Shown here piece by piece: positions 51,308-59,764 of a DNA stretch of 64,000 nucleotides. The notes beneath the pieces were generated by a model. It did not search any database. It worked only from the letters and a program-made list of their open reading frames with translations, and was not told the DNA's origin. The stretch spans positions 1,054,001 through 1,118,000 of the forward strand of contig NZ_JAASRW010000001.1 of assembly GCF_011761355.1 (NCBI RefSeq), read 5' to 3'. The first letter of the stretch is position 1. The number at the start of each line of letters is the position of its first letter. The position numbers were made by a program, and so were the translations under genes. This DNA is from Paenibacillus lupini (GTDB lineage: Bacteria; Bacillota; Bacilli; Paenibacillales; Paenibacillaceae).

Positions 51308-51961
51308 ATGCTGGACATATCGATTTTTACGGATCATTTCGGAATCTATATGAAAGGGTTTGGCAACACGATCTGGGCGAGCGTTATTGCTTTACTCGGC
51401 AGCTTCGCTCTTGGGACGATCATCGCTGTATTCCGTATTTCGTCCGTCAAGCCGCTCCGGTGGGTCGGGACGGCTTACGTCGAGTTCATTCGGAATATAC
51501 CGCTGCTGCTAGTCGTTTTTGTGTTTTATCTCGGCTTGCCTTCGCTTGGCGTGACGTTAAGCGGATTCGTCTGCGGCACGGTCGGGCTAATGGTATATAC
51601 AGCCTCCTTCGTTGCAGAAGCAATTCGGGCGGGTATCATGAGTGTACCGTCAGGACAGACAGAGGCGGCCAGAGCATCGGGATTGACGTACATGCAGACG
51701 ATGCGCCATGTCGTACTTCCGCAGGCGATTAAAATCGTCATTCCGCCACTCAGCAACCAATTCATCAACCTTGTGAAAAATTCGTCCATTCTCGGCGTCT
51801 TCGCCGGATTCGACCTAATGTATTATGGCGATCAGGTTGCTAGCAAGACGTACGCAACTTTCGACACATATATCTTCGTCGCGGCGTTGTATCTCGTTCT
51901 GACACTTCCTTTAAGCTTCGCGGCACTACAGCTCGAACGAAGGTTAGCCAAGAATGGATAG
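51308..51961 (+). CDS. glnM: Amino acid ABC transporter permease
   Basis: 217 residues of the HisM/GlnP permease type: a 5-segment membrane core with YVEFIRNIPLLLVVFVFYLG, the His/Glu/Gln/Arg ABC docking region PSGQTEAARASGLTYMQTMRHVVLPQAIKIVIPPLSNQFINL. I start at the ATG at 51308 (after GGAGGGG), because the upstream extension to 51251 reads as a random leader. It pairs with the next permease to form the channel for GlnQ. Confidence 0.9.
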   Translation: MLDISIFTDHFGIYMKGFGNTIWASVIALLGSFALGTIIAVFRISSVKPLRWVGTAYVEFIRNIPLLLVVFVFYLGLPSLGVTLSGFVCGTVGLMVYTASFVAEAIRAGIMSVPSGQTEAARASGLTYMQTMRHVVLPQAIKIVIPPLSNQFINLVKNSSILGVFAGFDLMYYGDQVASKTYATFDTYIFVAALYLVLTLPLSFAALQLERRLAKNG

Positions 51962-52022
51962 TTAGTCAACAGAAATGCCGCGAAGCGCAAACTTCGCAAA
52001 TAACTTTTAGGAGGATCGGCGG

Positions 52023-52673
52023 ATGGACATTGCTGGCGCTTTCTCTTACCATAATCTCATCTTCATCATGAAAGGCTTTGGCATTACGCTCTGGATTGCT
52101 TTTGTAGCGATCGTGTTAAGCTTCGTGCTGGGCAGCGTCACCGGAACACTGCGTTATATGAGAATTCCTGTCGTATCCCAGATTCTCGGCGTGCTCGTCG
52201 AGTTTATCCGCAATTTGCCGCTGCTGCTGATCTTGTTTTTCACCTACTTCGCTATGCCGGACGTCGGACTCAAGCTGGGGGTTATGAGCTCTGCCATCGT
52301 TGGTCTGGCGGTATTCGAAGCCGCTATGATCTCGGAAATCGTACGCAGCGGACTAAGTTCCATCCCAAAAGGTCAGGTCGAAGCAGCCCGTTCGTCGGGT
52401 CTCACTTATATGCAGACGGTATGGCATATCGTGCTCCCGCAGGGACTAAGGCGCATGGTGCCGCCGATTGTAAGCCAGTTCATTTCCCTGCTCAAGGACA
52501 CGTCACTCGCTATAGTCATCTCGCTCCCTGAGCTGATGCACAATTCAAAGATCGTCATCGCGCAAGATTTCAACTATACTCTTCCAATTCTTGCACTAGT
52601 GGCTATCTTGTATTTCGTGGTCAATTACGCGTTGTCGCTTGCGGCAAGGCGCCTGGAAAATAAATGGGGATAA
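52023..52673 (+). CDS. glnP: Amino acid ABC transporter permease
   Basis: 216 residues, parallel to the preceding permease: membrane core with EFIRNLPLLLILFFTYFAMP and the docking loop IPKGQVEAARSSGLTYMQTVWHIVLPQGLRRMVPPIVSQFISL. Second half of the heterodimeric channel. TAGGAGG precedes the ATG. The stop is followed by the glnKL pair, which has its own start region. Confidence 0.9.
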   Translation: MDIAGAFSYHNLIFIMKGFGITLWIAFVAIVLSFVLGSVTGTLRYMRIPVVSQILGVLVEFIRNLPLLLILFFTYFAMPDVGLKLGVMSSAIVGLAVFEAAMISEIVRSGLSSIPKGQVEAARSSGLTYMQTVWHIVLPQGLRRMVPPIVSQFISLLKDTSLAIVISLPELMHNSKIVIAQDFNYTLPILALVAILYFVVNYALSLAARRLENKWG

Positions 52674-52747
52674 GTATCTTCTGATGACTTAGAATCCCGA
52701 TAGGAGTCATTCCTATAGCCATACAAAATTGGTCCAAATCCGAAAGC

Positions 52748-54007
52748 ATGCAAATGACCATCGTCGCAATTGTCGTAGCCGTTGCTGGGGAATTCAAGAT
52801 CAACCCGTTTATCGGTGAGGTTTTTCGTATAGGTCTTGGCAGCAGCGCTTTTCTGTTCCTGCTTCTGTTGATGAGCCATCTGCCTTATTGGCGGACGGGG
52901 ATTGCCGTAGGCGTAACGGTGCTGCTGTTTCGGGTATCGCTCGACGGAGCCGCCGAGGCAGGCACGTTCTATCTTATTGACAGTGTGAAGACGCACTTCT
53001 CCGCCATGCTTTATTACCTCATCTTTGGGGCTGGAATGGCCCTTATTCAACGCAGATTACATCAATTAAATCCACTTATTCTTGGCGCATGTGTGTCGCT
53101 GATCGACGTTGTCTCCAATGAAGTGGAGCTTCTGATGCGCAGCGCCACTTTCGGACTTCCGTATTTTCAACCCAATCAATGGTTCCTGATTTCGGTTATC
53201 GCCGTGGTGCGCAGTTATTTTACGACTGGAATCTACAGCAGCATCGCCGTGAACCAAATGCGTAGCGTTCATGCCGAACAGCAGAAACGGATCGAACAAA
53301 TGATCAACGTAGGCAGTGGGCTCTATGGCGAGGTCTTCTATTTGCGCAAATCGATGGATGTAATCGAACAGATTACCGCGAAGAGCCACGATCTGTACGG
53401 TCAATTGAACAAGGATGGACTTCATGACTATGGCAGGTCCGTTCTAGGGATTACTCAGCAGATACACGAGGTGAAGAAGGATTCGCAGCGCATCCTGGCG
53501 GGACTGATGAAGCTTGTCGATTTGGAGAGCGCCCCAGAAATGACCTTGTCGGAGATCGTCGAGCTTGTGGGGAAATCGAATGGCGAATATAGTCAAATGC
53601 TCAAAAAAGAGGTGCGAATCGAGAAAGACGTCGATATCGATTACTCGACCGCACACTACATACCGCTTATCACCGTACTTAATAATCTGGCAGCCAACTC
53701 AGTTGAAGCGATCGAGCGGCACGGAGTGATACACATCCATGTACGAGAACGCGAAGGTGAAACCTTTTTTATTGTCAGTGATACGGGGACGGGGATCGCC
53801 GAACAGGATCTAGATATGGTGTTCGAGCCCGGGTTTACGACCAAATTCAATCAGGAAGGTGTCGCGGCAACCGGCATTGGCCTTTCGCATGTTCGCGATA
53901 TCGTCGGCTCGTTCACGGGCAGACTCCTCCTGACGGAACCGGGGCGGGACGCTGAAACCACGTTCGCCGCGGCTTTTCCGACTGTTAAGTTGAAGAAGGG
54001 AGTGTAG
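52748..54007 (+). CDS. glnK: GlnK-like sensor histidine kinase
   Basis: 419 residues from the first ATG. About six membrane segments occupy residues 5-170, then a coiled region (AEQQKRIEQMINVGSGL) and a catalytic ATPase domain (LNNLAANSVEAIER, SDTGTGIAEQDLDMVFEPGFTTK, GIGLSHVRDIV). The phospho-acceptor His is not in a standard H box, as in the GlnK (YcbA) group; HEVKKDSQRILAGLMKL is the candidate. The open frame extends upstream of the ATG with sensible sequence, and GGAG at 52703-52706 points to a non-standard ATT/ATA start at 52709 or 52715. Co-transcribed with glnL. Confidence 0.8.
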   Translation: MQMTIVAIVVAVAGEFKINPFIGEVFRIGLGSSAFLFLLLLMSHLPYWRTGIAVGVTVLLFRVSLDGAAEAGTFYLIDSVKTHFSAMLYYLIFGAGMALIQRRLHQLNPLILGACVSLIDVVSNEVELLMRSATFGLPYFQPNQWFLISVIAVVRSYFTTGIYSSIAVNQMRSVHAEQQKRIEQMINVGSGLYGEVFYLRKSMDVIEQITAKSHDLYGQLNKDGLHDYGRSVLGITQQIHEVKKDSQRILAGLMKLVDLESAPEMTLSEIVELVGKSNGEYSQMLKKEVRIEKDVDIDYSTAHYIPLITVLNNLAANSVEAIERHGVIHIHVREREGETFFIVSDTGTGIAEQDLDMVFEPGFTTKFNQEGVAATGIGLSHVRDIVGSFTGRLLLTEPGRDAETTFAAAFPTVKLKKGV

Positions 54008-54012
54008 GCGTA

Positions 54013-54912
54013 ATGCTATCGTTCTGTATTGTGGATGACGATGTGGTAAGCAGGCGGATGCTGCAGACGATTATCGAGAAAGGCGGCGTAGGCGAGGTTA
54101 TCGGAATGGCGGCGGGCGGCATTGAAGGGAAGCGGCTTGTACTGGACGAGAATCCCGATGTCGTGCTCATCGATCTATTGATGCCGGATCAAGACGGAAT
54201 CGAAACGATCACCCGGCTGAAACAGGAAGGGTACGAGGGCAAGTATGTCATGATCTCCCAGATCGAGAACAAAGCAATGATCAGCAAAGCGTATCAAGCA
54301 GGCATTGAATTTTATATCCAGAAGCCGATTAACCGGGTAGAAGTCAAAGCCGTGCTTGGCAAAGTAAGCGAGCAATGGCGAATGGCCCGCTATCTGAAGG
54401 AAATCAAACAATCGATCGCGAAGCTGGATGACCTGAGTTCGGAGCCAACAAGCGCAAGGAAGAAGCACGATGCCAAAGAAATCATACGGATGATCTTAAT
54501 GGACATGGGCATTATCGGGGAGAGTGGAAGCCATGACATCATCGAGATGATCGATCAGCTGATTGGGCGGCATCAGGGCGGAGGCTTCCCACCACTTAAA
54601 GTACTGTATGATATCGGAGCACGGGCGAGCAAGCCAAAAAACGGCGATATGGAGAAGGAAGGGAAGGCGGTTGAGCAGCGTGTTCGCCGGACCGTCATCA
54701 CGGCTTTATCCAACTTGGCGAGCATTGGGCTTACGGACTACAGCCACCCGAAGTTCGAGCATTACGCGCCGCTTTATTTCGACTTCGAGGACGTGCGACT
54801 CAAAATGCGTGAAATCGACGAGAAATGTCCGCAGGAGAAGCGAAAAGTCAATATTAAGAAGTTTCTTCAAGTGCTGTACCTGGAGACACTTGATAAAATG
54901 AAAAATCAATAA
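54013..54912 (+). CDS. glnL: GlnL-like response regulator with YcbB DNA-binding domain
   Basis: 299 residues. The receiver domain has acidic Asp8-Asp9-Asp10 (CIVDDDVVS), the phosphorylated Asp in DVVLIDLLMPDQDG and the Lys in YIQKPI. Residues 150-299 are the YcbB domain (RMILMDMGIIGESGSHDII, PPLKVLYDIGARASK, RRTVITALSNLASIGL), specific to GlnL of Bacillus, which activates glutamine uptake and use genes. The start is 6 bases after the glnK stop. Together with glnK and the neighbouring glnQHMP it forms a glutamine sensing and uptake block. Confidence 0.92.
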   Translation: MLSFCIVDDDVVSRRMLQTIIEKGGVGEVIGMAAGGIEGKRLVLDENPDVVLIDLLMPDQDGIETITRLKQEGYEGKYVMISQIENKAMISKAYQAGIEFYIQKPINRVEVKAVLGKVSEQWRMARYLKEIKQSIAKLDDLSSEPTSARKKHDAKEIIRMILMDMGIIGESGSHDIIEMIDQLIGRHQGGGFPPLKVLYDIGARASKPKNGDMEKEGKAVEQRVRRTVITALSNLASIGLTDYSHPKFEHYAPLYFDFEDVRLKMREIDEKCPQEKRKVNIKKFLQVLYLETLDKMKNQ

Positions 54913-54917
54913 ACAAA

Positions 54918-54958
54918 AAAGAAATCCAGGCCTCTTGTTAGGAGACCTGGATTTCTTA
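54918..54958 (-). terminator. Terminator of the minus-strand sugar ABC operon
   Basis: AAGAAATCCAGG and CCTGGATTTCTT pair around a 17-base loop; on the minus strand the stem is followed by TTTTTTGTTT. On the plus strand, after glnL, the T tail is weak. Confidence 0.8.
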
Positions 54959-54986
54959 AGCATTAGAATTGGTTTTACGCCCATAT

Positions 54987-55820
54987 TTAGCTTTTGATTG
55001 CGCCGGCCGCAATATCAGAAATAAACTGCTTGCTCACGAACAAGAAGAGTATGATGAGCGGAATAACCGCTAGCATTGTGCCCGCTACAACCATTGCATA
55101 ATCGGTCACATAAATACCGTTCAGGGACGAGAGCGCCACCTGCAGCGTAAATTTGCTTTCATCGTTCAGGATAATCAATGGCCAGAGATAATCGTTCCAA
55201 GAACCGATGAAAGTAAATGCTCCTAGGAAAGACAACGCTGGACGAAGGATAGGGATGGCGACATTCCAGTAGAGCCGGAAGAAGCTGCAGCCATCAATAC
55301 GTCCTGCATCCAGCAGCTCGGATGGAACGGATTCCTGCGCGTATTGGCGAATCCAGAAAATGCCGAATGCATTGGCCATACCGGGAATGATCAGCGCCTT
55401 GAAGGAGCCTACCCATCCGAACTTCGCCATGATGACGAAGGAAGGAACGAGCGAAAGCTGAGACGGCGCCATCATTGTGGCGAGCAGCAGGACAAACAGC
55501 CACTTTTTGCCCGGGAAATTGAATTTAGCGAACGTAAAGCCAGCCAGTGAATCGAAGAACAGGACCAGCAAGGTGCTGCAGGATGCCACAAACAACGAGT
55601 TGAGAAACGCGCCGAAGAAATCGACGTTATCGAACACTCGCGTCACATTGCTAATAAGATGCGTACCGAACCAAAACTTTGGCGGGAAGCTGTAAATTTC
55701 CGCCGTCGTACGCGTGGCCATGACGGCAAGCCAGTAAAAAGGAAAGATTGAAATGACAAGTCCGATAATCAGTCCGATATAGAGCAGGATGGCAGACTTC
55801 CTCTTAACCATGCGTATCAC
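54987..55820 (-). CDS. Sugar ABC transporter permease, MalG type
   Basis: 277 residues with six membrane segments. N-terminal SIFPFYWLAVMATRT, GFTFAKFNFPGKKWLFVLLL and the ATPase docking loop DAGRIDGCSFFRLYWNVAIPILRPAL are typical of MalG/AraQ type permeases (family 1 carbohydrate importers). It is last in a three-gene minus-strand operon of binding protein and two permeases. The operon lacks an ATPase, so a shared MsmX-type ATPase from elsewhere must power it. The sugar is unknown. Confidence 0.9.
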   Translation of the reverse strand: MIRMVKRKSAILLYIGLIIGLVISIFPFYWLAVMATRTTAEIYSFPPKFWFGTHLISNVTRVFDNVDFFGAFLNSLFVASCSTLLVLFFDSLAGFTFAKFNFPGKKWLFVLLLATMMAPSQLSLVPSFVIMAKFGWVGSFKALIIPGMANAFGIFWIRQYAQESVPSELLDAGRIDGCSFFRLYWNVAIPILRPALSFLGAFTFIGSWNDYLWPLIILNDESKFTLQVALSSLNGIYVTDYAMVVAGTMLAVIPLIILFLFVSKQFISDIAAGAIKS

Positions 55821-55825
55821 CCCGT

Positions 55826-56788
55826 TTATTCATCTTTGGCACCGCCGCCCTGAACCACCAGCCAGTTAAAGAGCGAGAAAAGAGCAATCAATATGAACAT
55901 GCCCCAGCCGACAGCGGAACCGTAGCCGAAGTAATTGTTCACAAATGCCTCTCGGTACAGGTAGAGAACGATGGTCAGACCACCACCGCTAACGCCGCCG
56001 TCGTTGCCGACGAGCACCTGCGATTCAGTGAAGATCTGCATGCCTCCGATGGTAGAAGTAATGACGGTAAAAAGAATGATCGGCCTTAAATTCGGGATTG
56101 TAATGCGGAAGAAGGACTGAATGCCGGTGGCTCCGTCAATTTTGGCGGCCTCATACAGGACTGTAGGAATACTCTGGAGTCCCGCCAAATAAATGATGGC
56201 ATTGTATCCGACCCAGCGCCAGATGACCATAATGGACACCGCCAGCTGGATGCCCCAGGTCTTGTTCAACCATTCCACGGGGGAAACTCCGAAGACGGAC
56301 AAGAAATAGTTCAGCAGCCCATAATTGTTGGAGAATACAGTGCTGAACACAATAGCAACCGCAACGAGTGAAGTGACGTTCGGCACGAAGAAACCGATTC
56401 GGAAGAAAGTGCGGAACTTAATGAACGATGCATTCAGTAAAAACGCGATGATTAGCGCGAAGAACAGCATCGGTATGGTCGAATAAATCCAAATCAGAAG
56501 CGTATTTCTTACCGCTTTCCAAAATTCGGGATCGGTGACCATGAATTGATAATTGTTAATGCCGTTAAAGGTCATCACGCCAATGCCGTCCCATCTCTGG
56601 AAAGAAAGATACATAGAGAACAAAATGGGGAATAAGCCGAAGACGGCAAACAAGATATAAAATGGAGAAATGGCCAGGTATTCTCTTCGGTGCTTCCATA
56701 TTTCAGATGCTAATCCTCGCTTCCGCTCCGAGACTTGCATGGAGCTTCCGGGATCGAATTGGGTTCTGTTCTGTAATGGTTGTCCCAT
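55826..56788 (-). CDS. Sugar ABC transporter permease, MalF type
   Basis: 320 residues with six membrane segments after a polar N terminus. The docking loop is LYEAAKIDGATGIQSFFRITIPNLRP, and GLFPILFSMYLSFQRWDGIG opens the core. It pairs with the MalG-type protein 5 bases downstream. The start has GGAGG at a normal distance. Second gene of the operon, 36 bases after the binding protein. Confidence 0.9.
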   Translation of the reverse strand: MGQPLQNRTQFDPGSSMQVSERKRGLASEIWKHRREYLAISPFYILFAVFGLFPILFSMYLSFQRWDGIGVMTFNGINNYQFMVTDPEFWKAVRNTLLIWIYSTIPMLFFALIIAFLLNASFIKFRTFFRIGFFVPNVTSLVAVAIVFSTVFSNNYGLLNYFLSVFGVSPVEWLNKTWGIQLAVSIMVIWRWVGYNAIIYLAGLQSIPTVLYEAAKIDGATGIQSFFRITIPNLRPIILFTVITSTIGGMQIFTESQVLVGNDGGVSGGGLTIVLYLYREAFVNNYFGYGSAVGWGMFILIALFSLFNWLVVQGGGAKDE

Positions 56789-56824
56789 AAGTCTCTACCT
56801 CCATTGCCGGAATAGTGTGACTAT

Positions 56825-58084
56825 TTAACGCAGCAGCTCCTTTTTCACTCTGGATAACGCATCTTTCCAAGCTTTATCCGAGTTTTTCCCTTCAAGAGCA
56901 ACCGATGACAGCTCACGGTTAACGATTCCATTTAGGTTGGAATATTTGGTCCCGAAGTAGGAAGGCTTCACGTTGCGCGCTGACTCCGTAAAAATCTCAC
57001 CAGTAGCTTGGCCGCCGAAAAACTCCTCTTTCATCTTCATGAGATCCGAATCGAGCGCCTTGGAGGCGGAAGGGAACAGATTGAGATCCTTAAAGCTGGT
57101 CACCTGGTTCTCGGAATTCAGGAGCCATTTCATCACCTCGAAGGATTCCTTCGGGTATTTGCTTGTTTTCATAATGGCTAGGAAAGAGCCTCCGTTATTG
57201 CCGTCTCCGCCTGGAGCTCTCGCGACGCGCCACTTGCCCGACGTATCCGGAGCCGCATCCATCAGGATTTGTTTACTCCAAACGGCGCCTACGTAGGATG
57301 CGATCTTGCCGTTATTCATTGCCGCGTTCCACTCGGTGGAGAACGTTCCTGCATTAGCAAGAAGGTCCATTTGCGAAGCTTTTACAGCCAAGTCCCACGC
57401 CTTCTTCATGGAAGAGGAGGGATCCTCACCAATGAAATTTTCGTTTTTATCAAAATAAACTTTATCCGACTGCGAATTGACCTGGTTATACACCTGTCCA
57501 ATATTATCAAGCAGCTTCACCTTGCCGCCTAACGCCTTCTGAAGCTTCTCGCCTGCGGCGAAGTAATCTTCCCAAGTGTCCATCATAAGGTGAACCTCTT
57601 CGGGGTCCGTCGGAAGTCCTGCTTGTTTGAACAAGTCCTCGCGGTAAAATAGGGCGGTCGGGCCAGTATCGATTGGCATAGCGATCATTTCATCTTTCGG
57701 CGTCACCCCAAGCTGCCATTTCCAATCGAGGTAGTCTCCCTCGATATCCTTTGCGCCTAAGTCGTATAAATTGTAGAAGCGGTCGGCGCTTGGGAACAGT
57801 TCAGTGACCCAGTCGTTAAAAGCCACGATATCCGGTCCGCCACTGCCGGCTGCGAGAGTCGTTTTCAGCTTAGATTTGAAGTCGCCCCCGATTTTTTGGG
57901 CGTTGATGCGAATGCCCGGAAACTGCTTCTGGACCTCGTTGATTAAGTTATCGTCCAGACTCCGGTTCCAATACCAAAGGGTAAGCGTTTTCACCTCACT
58001 CTTAGATGAAGAACCGCTTGAACATCCGCTAACCATGAAAGCTAGAAGCAATAGACACATTAATAATGCTCGGTATTTTGCCAT
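56825..58084 (-). CDS. Sugar-binding lipoprotein, SBP family 1
   Basis: 419 residues. Lipobox VSGC gives Cys21. The mature domain opens TLTLWYWNRSLDDNLINEVQKQFPG and has AAGSGGPDIVAFNDWVTELFP, MPIDTGPTALFYREDLFKQAGLP and VLMKWLLNSEN, typical of SBP_bac_1 proteins for di- and oligosaccharides. I start at the ATG at 58084 (after GGGAGG), not at 58174, which would add an untypical 30-residue leader. It leads the minus-strand operon; no regulator gene is adjacent. Confidence 0.92.
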   Translation of the reverse strand: MAKYRALLMCLLLLAFMVSGCSSGSSSKSEVKTLTLWYWNRSLDDNLINEVQKQFPGIRINAQKIGGDFKSKLKTTLAAGSGGPDIVAFNDWVTELFPSADRFYNLYDLGAKDIEGDYLDWKWQLGVTPKDEMIAMPIDTGPTALFYREDLFKQAGLPTDPEEVHLMMDTWEDYFAAGEKLQKALGGKVKLLDNIGQVYNQVNSQSDKVYFDKNENFIGEDPSSSMKKAWDLAVKASQMDLLANAGTFSTEWNAAMNNGKIASYVGAVWSKQILMDAAPDTSGKWRVARAPGGDGNNGGSFLAIMKTSKYPKESFEVMKWLLNSENQVTSFKDLNLFPSASKALDSDLMKMKEEFFGGQATGEIFTESARNVKPSYFGTKYSNLNGIVNRELSSVALEGKNSDKAWKDALSRVKKELLR

Positions 58085-58346
58085 CGTTATCGGCCTCCCA
58101 TTGCGGCATTTTGGCACTGCAGCAGCATCACCACCTCCTAATTTCTTGAAGTTGTGTTCGACCTTGAACAACATTATAGACGCAACCCGATCATATTGAA
58201 ACTCGGCATTCGTGAAATGAGGCGATGGTAGGACGTGGACCAGGATCCATTATATTACCTATGGGTTTATGGTCTTAAGGGGAGATGGAGGGTTGAGATC
58301 TGGCCCGGGTATGAAGATATGGAATTCGAATATGCCGGTCTAAAAG
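58085..58346. other. Intergenic stretch with a possible small ORF or remnant (58235-58372)
   Basis: Between the sugar binding protein and the riboswitch promoter there is no clear gene. A plus-strand frame from GTG 58235 to the stop at 58370-58372 encodes 45 residues that look protein-like (DPLYYLWVYGLKGRWRVEIW, later EFEYAGLKVDRILPGM). No good ribosome site precedes it and its end overlaps the next promoter, so it is probably the relic of a lost gene. Confidence 0.35.
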
Positions 58347-58375
58347 TTGACAGGATCTTACCTGGCATGTAATAT
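58347..58375 (+). promoter_or_regulatory. Promoter of the riboswitch-controlled DMT permease
   Basis: TTGACA (58347-58352), exactly 17 bases, TAATAT (58370-58375). Transcription should start near 58382, 40 bases before the riboswitch aptamer. Confidence 0.75.
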
Positions 58376-58423
58376 ATGTAGCGTTGTCACATGAACATCT
58401 GTTGCGGAAATTCTATATTCTTA

Positions 58424-58491
58424 TCGTATAACCTCGCAGGCCATACACAGGGCGAGGGTTTCTACAGGGAGCCTTTACTTCCTAACTACGA
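58424..58491 (+). ncRNA. Purine-class riboswitch aptamer (guanine-type by J3/1)
   Basis: P1 is TCGTA/TACGA. The joining segments carry the purine signature: TATAACC after P1, GTTTCTAC between P2 and P3, and AACTACG before closing P1. The C in AACTACG pairs with guanine in known aptamers. P2 is CCTCGC/GCGAGG with a 14-base loop, and P3 AGGGA/TTCCT with loop GCCTTTAC; both loops differ from the usual GAUAUGG and CCGUAAA. A 62-base terminator begins inside P3. Confidence 0.8.
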
Positions 58492-58542
58492 CGCCATGAA
58501 TGAGCTTAATGCTCGTTTAAGGCGACGGAGTTAGGATTTTTT
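58481..58542 (+). terminator. Riboswitch expression platform (terminator)
   Basis: CCTAACTACGACGCC pairs with GGCGACGGAGTTAGG (two mismatches) around GAGC/GCTC, then six T. Its first arm is the 3' strand of P3, J3/1 and P1 of the aptamer, so ligand binding should prevent the terminator and turn the gene on. Confidence 0.75.
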
Positions 58543-58630
58543 GCGTCCGCAGGCTGTCATGAGACCTAGAACGTGGACGACATGCTAAACAAGTCGACGT
58601 ATTTCTTGCAAGCAGGGGGTTATTAAAGGA

Positions 58631-59584
58631 ATGAAATATTATATTGCCGTGCTCATGGGAGCTATGAGCTATGGTGTATTATCTACAATTGTGGTATTGG
58701 CTTATGGAGAGGGCTATCAACTTGGAGAGGTTGTCGGAAGTCAACTTATGACGGGATTTATTCTATCTTGGTTGCTTGCATTATTCACCAAATTCAAACA
58801 AAAGCGCAAGGCACTCAAAACAGACAATAGTCAAGGTTCAACTGCTTCTGCTCAGGTATTTCAAAAGCTTACGTGGAAGCAATGTCTGCTGCTTATGGCT
58901 GCGGGCACACCAACGGTCATCACAGGACTCGTATATTATCAATCGCTGCGTTATATTCCCGCATCACTCGCAATTATTCTGTTATTCCAATTTACTTGGA
59001 TTAGTGTACTGATTCCGGCGGTAATGAAACGCCAGCGGCCCAATAAATTAATGCTGCTTACGTTGCTGATCCTGTTCGGCGGTACACTAATTGCAGCAGG
59101 TTTCCTGGAGCAAGGGCATGGCGAGATCAATGTACGTGGTATCGCATTAGGTCTGATGTCCGCAGTTAGTTACTCATTGTTCGTCCTGTTTAATGGCAAG
59201 GCCGTACCAACAGCGCATCCTGCATACCGGAGCGCCTGGATGGTAACTGGCGGCTTAATTCTGCTATGCATTTTGTTCCCGCCAACGTTCCTTTTTAATG
59301 GGTTGATCTGGAGCCAACTGCTTGTGTTCGGCCTACTCCTAGGCGTCTTTGGAGCATTCATTCCATCCGTACTATTCGCAGCTGGCGTACCTCATATCGG
59401 CGGGGATATGGCAGGCATCATCGGGGCGGCGGAACTACCGGTAGCGGTACTTATGTCCTCCATTGTACTCCACGAACATGTAAGTGGAATGCAGTGGATT
59501 GGTGTGATTATCGTGCTTATCGGCGTGGCGCTGCCCGAACTATACAAATACCAAATATCGCGGTCAAAATCGATTTATTCTTAA
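58631..59584 (+). CDS. EamA/DMT family permease under a purine-class riboswitch
   Basis: 317 residues with about ten membrane segments in two EamA halves (5+5): AVLMGAMSYGVLSTIVVLAYG, VITGLVYYQSLRYIPASLAIILLFQFTWISVLIPA, LGLMSAVSYSLFVLFNGKAVP and GGDMAGIIGAAELPVAVLMSSIVLHE. DMT transporters move small metabolites, amino acids or purines, often outward. The upstream riboswitch strongly suggests a purine or nucleoside role, parallel to the purine efflux pump PbuE of B. subtilis, which an adenine riboswitch turns on. AAAGGA sits close before the ATG. A terminator follows. Confidence 0.85.
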   Translation: MKYYIAVLMGAMSYGVLSTIVVLAYGEGYQLGEVVGSQLMTGFILSWLLALFTKFKQKRKALKTDNSQGSTASAQVFQKLTWKQCLLLMAAGTPTVITGLVYYQSLRYIPASLAIILLFQFTWISVLIPAVMKRQRPNKLMLLTLLILFGGTLIAAGFLEQGHGEINVRGIALGLMSAVSYSLFVLFNGKAVPTAHPAYRSAWMVTGGLILLCILFPPTFLFNGLIWSQLLVFGLLLGVFGAFIPSVLFAAGVPHIGGDMAGIIGAAELPVAVLMSSIVLHEHVSGMQWIGVIIVLIGVALPELYKYQISRSKSIYS

Positions 59585-59608
59585 TCATGCATAGAAGTCA
59601 AAAGAGGT

Positions 59609-59646
59609 AATGAATGGGCTAGCCTGCCTATTCATTATCTTTTTTT
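59609..59646 (+). terminator. Terminator after the DMT permease
   Basis: AATGAATGGGC and GCCTATTCATT pair with one wobble around TAGCCT, then TCTTTTTTT. Confidence 0.75.
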
Positions 59647-59673
59647 ATGTTCAAAAATGTCCCTAGTACTATC

Positions 59674-59744
59674 TTTACATCGAAGTATCGATCTGCTAGT
59701 ATAGCTAATTGTTAACCAAGAAACATAAAACTAGGTTAACAATT
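59674..59744 (+). promoter_or_regulatory. Promoter and BirA operator of the biotin operon
   Basis: TTTACA (59674-59679), 17 bases, TAGTAT (59697-59702). AATTGTTAACC (59707-59717) and GGTTAACAATT (59734-59744) are perfect inverted copies 16 bases apart, the standard BirA operator, lying on the start of transcription. BirA with biotinyl-AMP would repress the operon. Confidence 0.92.
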
Positions 59745-59764
59745 AAAAGTGGATGGTGAACATT

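Noticed and set aside
58424..58542. Guanidine (ykkC), SAM or T-box leader as an alternative to the purine riboswitch
   Set aside because: None of their conserved segments are present, while the purine joining regions are.
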